Assembly (NCBI GenBank): GCA_964653145.1
Contig: CAZZCG010000007.1
Coordinates: 67,555-131,554, forward strand
Length of the DNA stretch: 64,000 bases
Reading direction: 5' to 3'
DNA from: Pseudocalidococcus sp964653145
GTDB lineage: Bacteria > Cyanobacteriota > Cyanobacteriia > Thermosynechococcales > Thermosynechococcaceae
The translations under genes were made by a program, and so were the position numbers. Shown one piece after another: positions 53,156 through 61,422 of this stretch. The notes under the pieces were generated by a model that was given only the letters and a program-made list of their open reading frames with translations, was not told the origin of the DNA and searched no databases. Numbering within the stretch: position 1 is the first letter of the stretch; the number at the start of each line of letters is the position of its first letter.

Positions 53156-53403
53156 TCCAACAACTCCCGCAGTTCTCCTTCTCCTGTCTCTAGTTGGCAC
53201 ACCGAGGCCAGTAACCGTTCCGCATTGGTAGGACTTCGCAAAAGATAAGCAGTTTCCTCCATGGCATTAAAGTCATCTAGAGACATTATCACGACCGATT
53301 GATTATTACTGCGGGTGATAATAATTGCCTCATGGTTGTCGCACACCCGATCCATCGTCGATGCCAGATTTTGACGTGCATGGGTGTAGGAAATAGCATC
53401 CAT
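53152..53403 (-). CDS. yefM: YefM/Axe-type antitoxin
   Basis: The 83-residue protein is a Phd/YefM-fold antitoxin: MDAISYTHARQNLASTMDRV (DNA-binding part), EAIIITRSNNQSVVIMSLDDF, and an acidic C-terminal tail that neutralises the toxin. It is upstream of and overlapping yoeB. The operon is probably autoregulated. Confidence 0.92.
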   Translation of the reverse strand: MDAISYTHARQNLASTMDRVCDNHEAIIITRSNNQSVVIMSLDDFNAMEETAYLLRSPTNAERLLASVCQLETGEGELRELLD

Positions 53404-53644
53404 GAAGTATCAATCTAATATGTACCGAATATTATACGACAATGAAAAATGAAAGGCTAGTCACGTTTAAGCCTGTATCCTGCTTCTAAGGCTGTATTCT
53501 GCCTTCAAAATCTGATGTTCTAGGGAATCACCCCCGTCCTTAATGACAAATCTACTCAGACTAATGAAGCTTTTCCAAGAGCATTCTCTGCTTTTCTCAA
53601 GTGTTTCCTTGCTGCCCTAGCCTGTTGTCCAAATGGAGAGACCT

Positions 53645-53754
53645 ATGAAAGCCCATAAACTCGCTGCAACACTCACTCAAGATGGTGTCTTACTGATCCA
53701 GATATTGCTGCAGTAAAACAAGATTTATTTCAGCTACAACCCATTTATAATTAA
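53645..53754 (+). pseudogene. Remnant of a small antitoxin-like gene
   Basis: An ATG at 53645 opens MKAHKLAATLTQDGVLL, which looks like the start of a short antitoxin-type protein, but stops after 23 codons. In another frame from about 53694 the text TDPDIAAVKQDLFQLQPIYN continues to 53754. The two pieces look like a gene collapsed by an internal deletion or frameshift. It lies in an 840-bp stretch after yefM without intact genes. Confidence 0.3.
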
Positions 53755-53827
53755 TTGCATAAAACAGATTAGATGCTGAACGGGTACAGCCAAAGTTGTG
53801 TAGTGTTACCCATGATTGCCGACTAAT

Positions 53828-53870
53828 GTTCTAGGGGAAATCCTTGACCCTGACCCGCTTTCCCTAGAAC
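53828..53870. terminator. Strong hairpin (GTTCTAGGG... CCCTAGAAC)
   Basis: GTTCTAGGGGAAA (53828-53840) pairs with TTTCCCTAGAAC (53859-53870) around an 18-bp loop, with one extra G. There is no long T-tract, so it could be a terminator of a lost gene, an attenuator, or an end of a vanished mobile element. Confidence 0.4.
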
Positions 53871-53910
53871 GTCTAAAACCTAAACCCCTTGTTATTCCTA
53901 GCTTCTAGCG

Positions 53911-54140
53911 TCAAGGCTGCTTTTGCTGTGTTTTCCAGATGGCTCGCATCACTTGGATTTGTTCAATCGAATACCGCCCCTGAAAATAGTCGTAAATGGG
54001 TTGGAGTCGTTGCGCTCCGAACTTATCAAAGGCACTCAGGATTTGGCTTTGAGCTTGACTAGAGACCAGACGTTCTAGTTTATTGCCTACAGTGCTGGAT
54101 TGATGAGCTGAGTGTGAAGGAAAAACCGGAATGGGTCAAG
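53911..54140 (-). pseudogene. C-terminal gene fragment without start
   Basis: An open minus-strand frame of about 75 codons ends at a TGA (53911). It has no suitable start codon, because a stop lies just upstream near 54140. The text (ERLVSSQAQSQILSAFDKFG, RYSIEQIQVMRAIWKTQ) reads as real helical protein but matches no family I know. It is probably the tail of a decayed gene. Confidence 0.3.
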
Positions 54141-54245
54141 ACAAGAAATCAAATGAGTCGGCTGTAGAAACAGTTAAAGAAGCTCAATAACCTTAAAGAT
54201 GCTGGCTGATTGTCAATTTGAGATTCGAGCAATGAGGAAAATACA

Positions 54246-54509
54246 GTGGAAAATTCTTTGGCTTTCCTTCTAATCTATCGACAGGTTAAATCAATATCTG
54301 ATACAGAATCTCTGCTTGTTCTGGTATTGGCAAAGTTTGGGTTTGGCCAACTCAATCTAGATTTAAATCAAACACTTGGCTCGCTGACTTATTATTTAGA
54401 TATGCTGAAGAGCTCCAAAAATCTTAACAAAGTTCTAGTCGGCCTACAAAGAGTACTAGGGGGAATATTCAAATCGATAATTTGCTATCAGAATATTCTA
54501 TTGCGTTGA
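54246..54509 (+). CDS. Possible small hypothetical protein
   Basis: A GTG at 54246 opens 87 codons (MENSLAFLLIYRQ..., ending CYQNILLR). The product would be hydrophobic and helical. No ribosome site and no family are recognised. Given the decayed surroundings it may be spurious. Confidence 0.25.
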   Translation: MENSLAFLLIYRQVKSISDTESLLVLVLAKFGFGQLNLDLNQTLGSLTYYLDMLKSSKNLNKVLVGLQRVLGGIFKSIICYQNILLR

Positions 54510-54560
54510 GGTTTTATAGCTGTAATGCACATCTGCTCAGCACATGGGTTTTAAATAGCC

Positions 54561-55148
54561 TTAGCGACTGTACCAGGCCTGATACCATTGCTTCATTTGC
54601 TTGATTTCTGCACTTTGGGAACGAATAATGTCGTCTGCTAGTCTCTCCATTTCTGGTCGATCGGTGTTGGTCTTCAGGTTGCTGGCCATCATCACAGCCA
54701 TTTGGTGGTGGGGAATCATCTGACGAATAAATTCCCGATCAAAGTTCTGTGTGGTCTCCAGAGCCTCTAAATCCATCGCCATCATGCCGTGGCCTTGGCG
54801 CATTCCCATCATGCCCTGAGTTGAAATGGGGGGGACGGCCTGGCCAAACCACTGCTGGTACCAGGTCTTCATTTCATTAATTTCCCGCTCTTGATCTTGA
54901 ATAATGCTCTGAGCTAGCTTTTTAAGTTCAGGATGTTGGGCTTTTTTTAAGGCAAGCTCGGCCATGTCTATGGCATCTTGATGGTGCGGGATCATCATTT
55001 CAATAAAGCCTTCGTCAGTCCAACCCATTTGCATCGGACGTTGAGCTACAACCTGGGCTGATTGACTTTGATGTGCCACTGTTATACCAACCGCAGACCC
55101 TGTAAGAATCAGGCCAGTTAAGCCATAAAGCCAAAGTTGATGACGCAT
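54561..55148 (-). CDS. DUF305-domain exported protein (second copy)
   Basis: The 195-residue protein has a signal or anchor segment (about 5-22) and two DUF305 repeats: MIPHHQDAIDMAELAL with EINEMKTWY, and MIPHHQMAVMMASNL with EIKQMKQWY. The Met/His-rich middle (MMGMRQGHGMMAMD) suggests copper or similar metal binding. The ATG at 55148 has AGGAGAAG upstream. It follows the response regulator gene by about 110 bp on the same strand and may be its target. It is related to the copy at 7907-8569. Confidence 0.88.
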   Translation of the reverse strand: MRHQLWLYGLTGLILTGSAVGITVAHQSQSAQVVAQRPMQMGWTDEGFIEMMIPHHQDAIDMAELALKKAQHPELKKLAQSIIQDQEREINEMKTWYQQWFGQAVPPISTQGMMGMRQGHGMMAMDLEALETTQNFDREFIRQMIPHHQMAVMMASNLKTNTDRPEMERLADDIIRSQSAEIKQMKQWYQAWYSR

Positions 55149-55261
55149 AGGACTTCTCCTGTTTTGCTTTTCAACTTCTAGTCTGACCAAACATCATGAA
55201 ATCAGGATGAAATTGAGACTGGGTATTCTTGAATCCAAAGAACTGGAACTAGGCGTTTGAC

Positions 55262-55954
55262 TCACGCCGGATGAAAGCGGTATCCCAGGCCATAGACTGT
55301 CTCAATCGGATTCCCCAGGCCATGGTCGGTAAGTTTACGCCGCAGGATTCGGACTTGAGCCGCAACCACATTACTGGTGGACTCAGAGGCAATTGCCCAC
55401 AGTTGATTTTTAATTTGTTCACTGCTGAGAATTTGCTGGGGGTGTTTCATGAAATATTCCATCAGTTGAAACTCTTTCGCCGTCAGCGGAATCCTCACCA
55501 AATCAGCTTCAGTGTTCTGAATGATTAAATTAGCTGTGCCATAGTCTAAGGTAATGCCACCAATAGTGAGCGTATTTGCTTGAAACTGGGGAGAACGACG
55601 GTGTAAAGCCCGCAACCGTGCTAAGAGTTCTTCCATGCCAAAGGGTTTGACCAAATAATCATCCGCCCCGGCATCCAGGCCAGTGACTCGGTCACCAATT
55701 TTGTCTTTAGCCGTCAGAATTAAGATGGGAAGAGGATTTCCGTTTGCTCGCAATTGTTGACAGAGTTCAATTCCTGTCAGGCCTGGTAATAACCAATCAA
55801 AGACTCCAAGGGTGTAATGAGTCCAATGGTTTTCGAGATAGTCCCAGGCCTGGTTGCCACCCTGAGCCCAATCAACAATATAGTTTGCTTGTGTCAAGGC
55901 TTTTTGGACTGCTGCTCCCAAATCTGGCTCATCTTCAATCAATAACACTCGCAT
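55262..55954 (-). CDS. OmpR-family response regulator, RppA/NrsR-like
   Basis: The 230-residue protein has a receiver (LLIEDEPDLGAAV, phospho-Asp in VFDWLLPGLTGIELC, KPFGMEELLARLRAL) and a winged-helix DNA-binding domain (LTAKEFQLMEYFMKHP, VVAAQVRILRRKL, ETVYGLGYRF). The sequence style resembles Synechocystis RppA/NrsR, which responds to nickel or redox. No partner kinase gene lies in this window. The downstream DUF305 gene suggests a metal-stress role. Confidence 0.9.
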   Translation of the reverse strand: MRVLLIEDEPDLGAAVQKALTQANYIVDWAQGGNQAWDYLENHWTHYTLGVFDWLLPGLTGIELCQQLRANGNPLPILILTAKDKIGDRVTGLDAGADDYLVKPFGMEELLARLRALHRRSPQFQANTLTIGGITLDYGTANLIIQNTEADLVRIPLTAKEFQLMEYFMKHPQQILSSEQIKNQLWAIASESTSNVVAAQVRILRRKLTDHGLGNPIETVYGLGYRFHPA

Positions 55955-56220
55955 TGGTTAAGTCCCCTCGCCTGCAAAACTCAGAACACTATTACTAGGA
56001 ATACTACGCGGCCTGGACTTCCAAGTATGCCGCTAAATCCATATAGCCTCCAGTCCGGGTCTCTCCCCAGAAAATCTGCGGTCAAAGCAACATGGTCTGA
56101 TGCTAGGGTCTGAAGTAAGCCTCAGAGTCAAGTGTTTTCAGGATTTTTTATGACAACTCTTCCAGCCCTCAAAATTGGTGATGTGGGCAAGCAAGGAGGG
56201 GTATCTATTCCAGCTTTGAG

Positions 56221-56318
56221 CTACGACAAAGCTCTGGATTGAATCAGTCCAGCCGAGCGGGGGGACAATGGCTCCCAGCTAATATGGAGGCTTATGAAGC
56301 TGAGTGCACGATAGTTAG
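56221..56318. repeat. Diverged repeat, copy A
   Basis: This stretch aligns with 60649-60745: both read ACAAAG[C/T]TCTGGATT[G/T]AATCAG at the start and TATGGAGGC, then GTGCA[C/T]GATA near the end, with a diverged middle. Weaker similarity extends about 30 bp to each side. Confidence 0.6.
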
Positions 56319-56369
56319 ACTTTATAGAAAGTTATTTAGCGTTTTCCTATTTCAACAGTGGTTAGACAG

Positions 56370-56406
56370 ACTGCAAAAAAGCCCACGAAAGGCTGGTTTT
56401 TTGCAG
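56370..56406. terminator. Possible intrinsic terminator
   Basis: GCAAAAAAGCCC...GGCTGGTTTTTTGC forms a hairpin with A and T tracts on each side, so it could work in both directions. No intact gene ends just before it. Confidence 0.4.
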
Positions 56407-56711
56407 CCCAATCTTTTTAAAACAACCTTCTGCAACTTCGGCAATGCCATCATAGGATCCGCTGTCAGCGATTGTTGAGTAGGAAGCCTTTGAAATTAGT
56501 GGTGATTAAGATGACTGCAAGAGAAGCAAGGCGGGCGATCGCTGTAGGGGCAGAATCCCACCAGGGGTAAGCAAGCCGGCAAATTTAATGGTGATGAATG
56601 CCCCCTCAGATATGGCTTGAGAGCCAATTTAATTGTGTCTGGTATTGTCTGCTGTTTTGCGATTGCCTTAGCTTTCCTGGGCTGAGCTCACATCGCATTG
56701 GCAGCTTAGCG

Positions 56712-57083
56712 TCAATTATCTCGGTCGTACTGTTCACGGAATACTACTATCTCAGTAAAGTGAGTTCTTGACCAATCTGAGAGCGTCAACAGTGGTTCAA
56801 GCAGTGTTTCACCCAACGATGTTAGAGAATAGGTAACATTCGGTGGCACATCTGATAACACCCGACGTTCTACCAGTCCATGACGTTCAAGTTTACGAAG
56901 TGATTGGGTTAATACTTTTTGTGAAATCCCCTCAATGCGCCGCTGAATTTCACCGTATCGCCGCGTACCATAGGCAAGGCAATACAAGATAATCACACTC
57001 CACTTATTCGCAACTACATCTAGAACTTGCTGAGTCGGACAGTTGAGTGTAAATATCTCCGGTTCTGGAAATTGATTCATCAT
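56712..57083 (-). CDS. HxlR-family transcriptional regulator
   Basis: The 123-residue winged-helix protein has the HxlR start (NCPTQQVLDVVANKWSVIILY), the recognition region RYGEIQRRIEGISQKVLTQS and the wing LVERRVLSDVPPNVTYSLT. It is divergent from the flavin reductase gene (94 bp), so it probably controls it, as HxlR regulators often sense electrophiles. Start at 57083 or 57080 (two Met). Confidence 0.92.
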   Translation of the reverse strand: MMNQFPEPEIFTLNCPTQQVLDVVANKWSVIILYCLAYGTRRYGEIQRRIEGISQKVLTQSLRKLERHGLVERRVLSDVPPNVTYSLTSLGETLLEPLLTLSDWSRTHFTEIVVFREQYDRDN

Positions 57084-57176
57084 ACTGCAGAGTCACGTAC
57101 CTTTTAGTACCTAATTGTTTCCCACGAAAACACATTTTATACTTACCTATCATTGACCTTGAAATAACCCTTGACT

Positions 57177-58268
57177 ATGACAGTTGATTTGTTCTCCTCA
57201 TTTCAGCTCGGTGAGTATACCCTCCGCAATCGAATGGTCATGGCACCCATGACTCGTTTGCGGGCCTTCGACTCAATTCCAACGCCTTTAATGGCAGAGT
57301 ATTACGCCCAAAGAGCTTCGGCTGGTTTAATCATCACCGAATGTACGATGGTCTCTCCACTGAGCAACGGATACATTAATTGCCCTGGGATCTACTCCCC
57401 TCAACAAGTCGCAGCTTGGCAACAAATTACAGAAGCTGTTCATGCTAAAGGAGGTAAAATTTTCCTTCAGTTGTGGCATAGTGGGCGCGTGTCTCATCCC
57501 TCGCTGTTAAACGGTGAAACACCGATCGCTCCAAGCGCTATTGCAGCAACTGGAACCCTCCACACACCTATCGGCAAGGTTCTCCTTGAAAAGCCGCGAG
57601 CCCTTGAAACGGAGGAAATTCCTGCAATAGTTGAACAATTTCGCCAGGGGGCAGAGCACGCTCAACAAGCGGGATTTGATGGTGTTGAACTCCATGGCGC
57701 ATTTGGCTACCTGATCGATCAGTTTTTGCAAGATGGTTCTAACCAACGTAGTGATAAATATGGTGGATCAATCGAAAATCGCTCCCGTTTTCTCTTGGAG
57801 GTAGTAGATGCGACGACAAGAGTATGGGGGGACAATAAAGTAGGGATTAAACTTTCCCCAAGTAACACGTTCTACGGCATATCAGATTCTGACCCAAGGC
57901 GTACATTTACTTATGTGCTAGAAGCCTTGAACGACTACTCCTTGGCTTACGTCCATTTAATGGAACCGAATGAGGTCGATCTGAACACCCGTGAAGTTTT
58001 AAACCCTGTTCTGGATATTTTTCGGCCCGTGTATGGAGGCAACCTGATCACAAATGGAGGCTATACTAAAGACTCTGGAAATGCAGTAATCACCTCTAAG
58101 CAGGCAGAGTTAGTTTCATTCGGCAAGTTATTTATTGCTAACCCCGACTTACCATATCGCTTTAAACATGGTGTCAGCTTGAATGATCCCGATCCGAAAA
58201 CGTTCTACGGTAGGGGAGCCGATGGGGCTGAAGTTGGCTATACTGACTATCCAGTAATCGTTTCTTAA
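57177..58268 (+). CDS. Old yellow enzyme-type ene-reductase (NemA-like)
   Basis: The 363-residue flavoprotein has an FMN-binding TIM barrel with OYE motifs: NRMVMAPMTRLRA, LQLWHSGRVSHPS, FDGVELHGAFGYLIDQFL, NQRSDKYGGSIENRSRFLLE and the late FGKLFIANPDLP. It reduces activated alkenes such as N-ethylmaleimide. The ATG at 57177 is used. The adjacent divergent HxlR regulator gene is its likely controller. A GGAGG/CCTCC stem-loop follows at 58305-58323. Confidence 0.93.
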   Translation: MTVDLFSSFQLGEYTLRNRMVMAPMTRLRAFDSIPTPLMAEYYAQRASAGLIITECTMVSPLSNGYINCPGIYSPQQVAAWQQITEAVHAKGGKIFLQLWHSGRVSHPSLLNGETPIAPSAIAATGTLHTPIGKVLLEKPRALETEEIPAIVEQFRQGAEHAQQAGFDGVELHGAFGYLIDQFLQDGSNQRSDKYGGSIENRSRFLLEVVDATTRVWGDNKVGIKLSPSNTFYGISDSDPRRTFTYVLEALNDYSLAYVHLMEPNEVDLNTREVLNPVLDIFRPVYGGNLITNGGYTKDSGNAVITSKQAELVSFGKLFIANPDLPYRFKHGVSLNDPDPKTFYGRGADGAEVGYTDYPVIVS

Positions 58269-58304
58269 ACTCATCCTCTCAAGATACTATCCAACATGCT
58301 GACT

Positions 58305-58323
58305 AGGGAGGATTTGCCTCCTT
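58305..58323. terminator. Short stem-loop after the ene-reductase gene
   Basis: AGGGAGG and CCTCCTT pair across a five-base loop, about 40 bp after the stop codon. No T-tract follows, so termination is uncertain. Confidence 0.3.
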
Positions 58324-58469
58324 GATGGAGTGGGCAGCGGCTCCTATCTAAACAATTTGGTTGGAGTGGACTTCCGCTAACCCCTTAATCGATCTGTGTA
58401 GGTTAACTTCAGTTGCTCAACCGCACCGTTAAGTAGCGTAGTCCTTGGAAAAGTAAAGTTTCTAGGCAA

Positions 58470-59150
58470 TCAGCGTGCTAATCTAACCCCAGACATGTGA
58501 GCTACCATCTCAGCACGAGACGAAAATTTTAACTTGCGATACATTCGCTTCAACGCTTGCTTGACAGTATTTTCAGTAATCCAAAGAGCTGCACCAATTT
58601 CCGCACTGGTTAAGCCTTGGGCTACCAATTCGGCTATTTGCGTTTCACGCGGGGTGAGTCGGTCGCAGTTCAATATTGGTAATGTCATAGGTTGCGATCG
58701 TAGCGCCACCAATCGAGTCGATAAATGCAGACACAAACCACTTAAATCCATCAAGTTCTGGACATCAAATGCCGAATTGTTCCGATGCCGGGTCAAGGCA
58801 ATACCACCGATAAGCTGACCGCTATGAACAATTGCTCCAATCATCACATGTCCATGGTCAGCACGGGGGCAAATCGTTTGCCAAATACCAGGAGTTAAGA
58901 TTACTTCCTCGTGTACGGGGGCGTGACGTTCCACGAGGTAGCGGAGGACTGGATTATGGTCGAGCGATAGTGCTAACCGGATGAAACCAGGAGTGTTGGC
59001 ATCAATTGATGGAAACTCATCAAGAAAACTTAGCCCCCAGCGAGTTGCGGCAAAATATGAACCGATCTGAGCCATGATGGGCTGACGCAGTTCTGACTCA
59101 GCTTGGGCTTGACCAATCGCTTGAAACAAAGACTGCAAGGAAGTTTTCAT
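58470..59150 (-). CDS. LuxR-type transcriptional regulator
   Basis: The 226-residue protein has a C-terminal LuxR/GerE helix-turn-helix (LTPRETQIAELVAQGLTSAE, IGAALWITENTVKQALKRMY, residues about 160-220). The N-terminal GAF/PAS-like part carries an ISLAFHR-type fold of unknown ligand. I use the ATG at 59150 (MKTSLQSLFQAIGQAQ), the usual start for these cyanobacterial regulators. A longer frame to 59255 would overlap the start of the divergent sulfurtransferase gene, which it probably regulates. Confidence 0.87.
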   Translation of the reverse strand: MKTSLQSLFQAIGQAQAESELRQPIMAQIGSYFAATRWGLSFLDEFPSIDANTPGFIRLALSLDHNPVLRYLVERHAPVHEEVILTPGIWQTICPRADHGHVMIGAIVHSGQLIGGIALTRHRNNSAFDVQNLMDLSGLCLHLSTRLVALRSQPMTLPILNCDRLTPRETQIAELVAQGLTSAEIGAALWITENTVKQALKRMYRKLKFSSRAEMVAHMSGVRLAR

Positions 59151-59253
59151 AATTTCTGCTCTTGCTACTGCGGCAAAGTGTACCCGAACGAGGTCTATAT
59201 ACAGTGAGTTAACTGCTCGTAATTTAGAAATATTGCAAATTAAGGAACAACCC

Positions 59254-60087
59254 ATGAATCATTATGCTCATCCCGAAGTCTTAGTCGATTCCCAATGGCT
59301 TGCTGATCGCTTAGACGACTCAAGCCTTCGCGTGATAGAAGTTGATATGAATCCAGGCCTATACGAGGGTAGGCATATTCGTGGGGCTATATTTTGGAAT
59401 GTGCTGAGTGATCTCTTTCTACCCAATCTTCAGATTAACTTCGACCCCAACGCGATCGGAAGTTTGCTATCTCGATCGGGAATTACTAAAGACACCACAG
59501 TTGTTGCCTATGGTAGCTATCCTGGAACTGGAGCCTGGATTTTCTGGTTCTTGAAGATGATTGGGCATTCAGATGTAAGAGTTCTCAATGGTGGGCATCA
59601 AAAGTGGATGAAGGAAGGTCGTCCGGTTGCAGCAGAGTTCTCAACATTCCAACCAACCCAATATTTGCCCAAATCAATAGATACAAGTTTGCAAGTATTG
59701 TCAGCCGAGATTCAAGCCGCGATCTCTAATCCTACTAAAATTTTGGTAGATGTTCGGACACTTGCAGAATACCAGGGGGAGGTATACCTCATGAACCCAC
59801 CGGAACAAACCGAACGTGCCGGACATATTCCCAGTGCCATCCATCTCGAACATACCCTAACCCTAAATGATGATGGCACTTTCAAATCATTTGATGAATT
59901 ACAGGCATTGTTTAATAGTAAATGTATTGCTCCGGACAAGGAAGTGTTCACCTACTGTGCTGTAGGAGGGAGATCTGCTTACATCTGGTTTGTCTTAAAG
60001 TATTTATTAGGTTATCCCAATGTTCGGAATTACGATGGCTCATGGAATGAATGGAGTCGCTTGCCCAACGCTGCGATCGAGAAATAG
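59254..60087 (+). CDS. Two-domain rhodanese-like sulfurtransferase
   Basis: The 277-residue protein has two rhodanese domains: an inactive-looking N-terminal one (RVIEVDMNPGLYEGRHIRGA, VVAYGSYPGTGAWIFWFLK) and a C-terminal one with the active Cys loop YCAVGGRSA. It may transfer sulfur from thiosulfate or mercaptopyruvate to cyanide or thiols. The ATG at 59254 is preferred to an upstream frame from 59233. The divergent LuxR gene starts about 100 bp away. Confidence 0.9.
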   Translation: MNHYAHPEVLVDSQWLADRLDDSSLRVIEVDMNPGLYEGRHIRGAIFWNVLSDLFLPNLQINFDPNAIGSLLSRSGITKDTTVVAYGSYPGTGAWIFWFLKMIGHSDVRVLNGGHQKWMKEGRPVAAEFSTFQPTQYLPKSIDTSLQVLSAEIQAAISNPTKILVDVRTLAEYQGEVYLMNPPEQTERAGHIPSAIHLEHTLTLNDDGTFKSFDELQALFNSKCIAPDKEVFTYCAVGGRSAYIWFVLKYLLGYPNVRNYDGSWNEWSRLPNAAIEK

Positions 60088-60857
60088 GTAAAGTCTTGAA
60101 AAAATTAAACTGTAAACGAACAGTATTCAAGGCATCATGATTCAACAATTTTGATTGCCATGAAGCTTTCATACTAATTGCCCATAAAATTGATTGATGG
60201 AGTCACAATCATTGGAATCATAAACGTTTAAGAAAAATTTACACCTGTGGAACGTATCGCCAATCTCGTCACAGCAATTTTTTATCCGTTAGTTTTACCT
60301 GCGATCGCTTTTTCGTTTCCGGGTAGCTGATAGGTCTGAAAACATAGTTGACAAATTTATGTCTGCAAGTATAGCAGCTTTATTTCGGTTATTTTAGTGT
60401 CTACTTATATATTTTTTCAAAAACAAGAGCCTAATTGATTCTGCCGGCTTCTTCTTCTGACAAATGAGATGGGCTACTTAATCGGTTTTCTGTTCTTGAT
60501 AATCACAGATGCATCAAGCATGATTCAAACATTAATATTTTACTAAAAAACAAATACTCTACTGGTCGTGTTGATCATAAATTGGTGGAAGGTCAGCATC
60601 CAATATTTGCCATGTGGCTAAGCATCAGGAGTATTTTCCGACCATGCGCTAAAACAAAGTTCTGGATTTAATCAGATTGACAAACTGGAGTAAAAAGGTA
60701 ATCAGTTAGTATGGAGGCATATTAAGCAAAGTGCATGATAAATAGCCTATGAGGAAGAATATTCAGCACTGAACTGTATATGCACGTTAGCCGCTAGACA
60801 TCATTTTAGCCTCTATTTTCTATTGAAGTAAAGTGAAAAATTCAAAAGGAAACAATA
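60088..60857. other. Gene-free AT-rich region with HIP1
   Basis: The 770 bp contain no convincing gene. A HIP1 palindrome GCGATCGC lies at 60301-60308. The sequence AAATTGATTGATGGAGT occurs here near 60187 and again near 63256, and a related TTGATGGAGT at 58323. The diverged repeat copy B (60649-60745) is listed separately. Confidence 0.5.
60649..60745. repeat. Diverged repeat, copy B
   Basis: Partner of 56221-56318. The first 27 and the last 38 bases align without gaps; the centre has changed. The two copies bracket the HxlR, ene-reductase, LuxR and sulfurtransferase genes. Confidence 0.6.
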
Positions 60858-61259
60858 ATGGATGACCATGACTTAATGCAAGAAATAGCCAAAGCTGACA
60901 AAGCAATCAACGAACGCGATTTTGATACTGTAGCCAATTGCTATACAGAAGAAGCGGTATTGGTTGTTAAGCCTGGGACACTGGTACACGGTCGCGAAGC
61001 TATTAAATTGGCTCATAAGAAAATTTCTGACTACTTTAACGATAGTCTTAATGTTACACAAGGTGACATGGTTATTATTGAGGCAGGAGATATAGCATTG
61101 GTTTTGTCGAAGACTTATATTGAGTCTACTGAAAAGCTGGACCCAGAGTTTTCTAGTGAAAGAAATGCGATTTACGTTTATACAAAGTCTGCTGATGGAA
61201 AGTGGTTGTGTGCTATTGATAACTCATACGGCGTAGAGTTATTAGGAACAACTGCCTAA
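60858..61259 (+). CDS. SnoaL/DUF4440-like NTF2-fold protein
   Basis: The 133-residue protein has an NTF2-like cone fold: INERDFDTVANCYTEEAVLV, the GREAIKLAHKKISDYF segment, and WLCAIDNSY near the end. Such proteins bind small molecules or have isomerase activity; the ligand is unknown. AAAAGGAAACAATA precedes the ATG. Its stop codon (61257-61259) lies inside an attC-like site, as is common for integron cassette genes. Confidence 0.8.
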   Translation: MDDHDLMQEIAKADKAINERDFDTVANCYTEEAVLVVKPGTLVHGREAIKLAHKKISDYFNDSLNVTQGDMVIIEAGDIALVLSKTYIESTEKLDPEFSSERNAIYVYTKSADGKWLCAIDNSYGVELLGTTA

Positions 61260-61343
61260 CAACGCCCATATATGCCGACCCCTGCGAAGTTCATCGGTTA
61301 TGATGCCAAGGTTATCTGCTGTTGGTGAACGCAACCGTTAGCC
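61254..61343. other. attC-like recombination site
   Basis: GCCTAAC (61254-61260) fits the attC R'' core (RYYYAAC) and is followed by AACGCCC. After 76 bp, GTTAGCC (61337-61343) nearly fits the R' core (GTTRRRY), preceded by GAACGCAACC. The outer ends pair imperfectly as expected for attC. The stop of the SnoaL-like gene falls in the first core site. No integron integrase gene and no second site are seen in the window. Confidence 0.45.
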
Positions 61344-61422
61344 CGCTGATATCTTGATTATGGCTATACTTGGTTTGACTCGTGGGCGGATGGGGGCTAA
61401 AGAGCCATAGGTAGGAATAAAC

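Larger units (their letters stand above)
55955..56711. other. Gene-poor AT-rich region with HIP1 and remnant sequence
   Basis: About 750 bp hold no convincing gene. A short frame from 56151 (MTTLPALKIGDVGKQGGVSI) stops after about 30 codons. A HIP1 palindrome GCGATCGC lies at 56535-56542, the first in the window. The repeat at 56221-56318 and the hairpin at 56370-56406 are listed separately. Confidence 0.5.
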
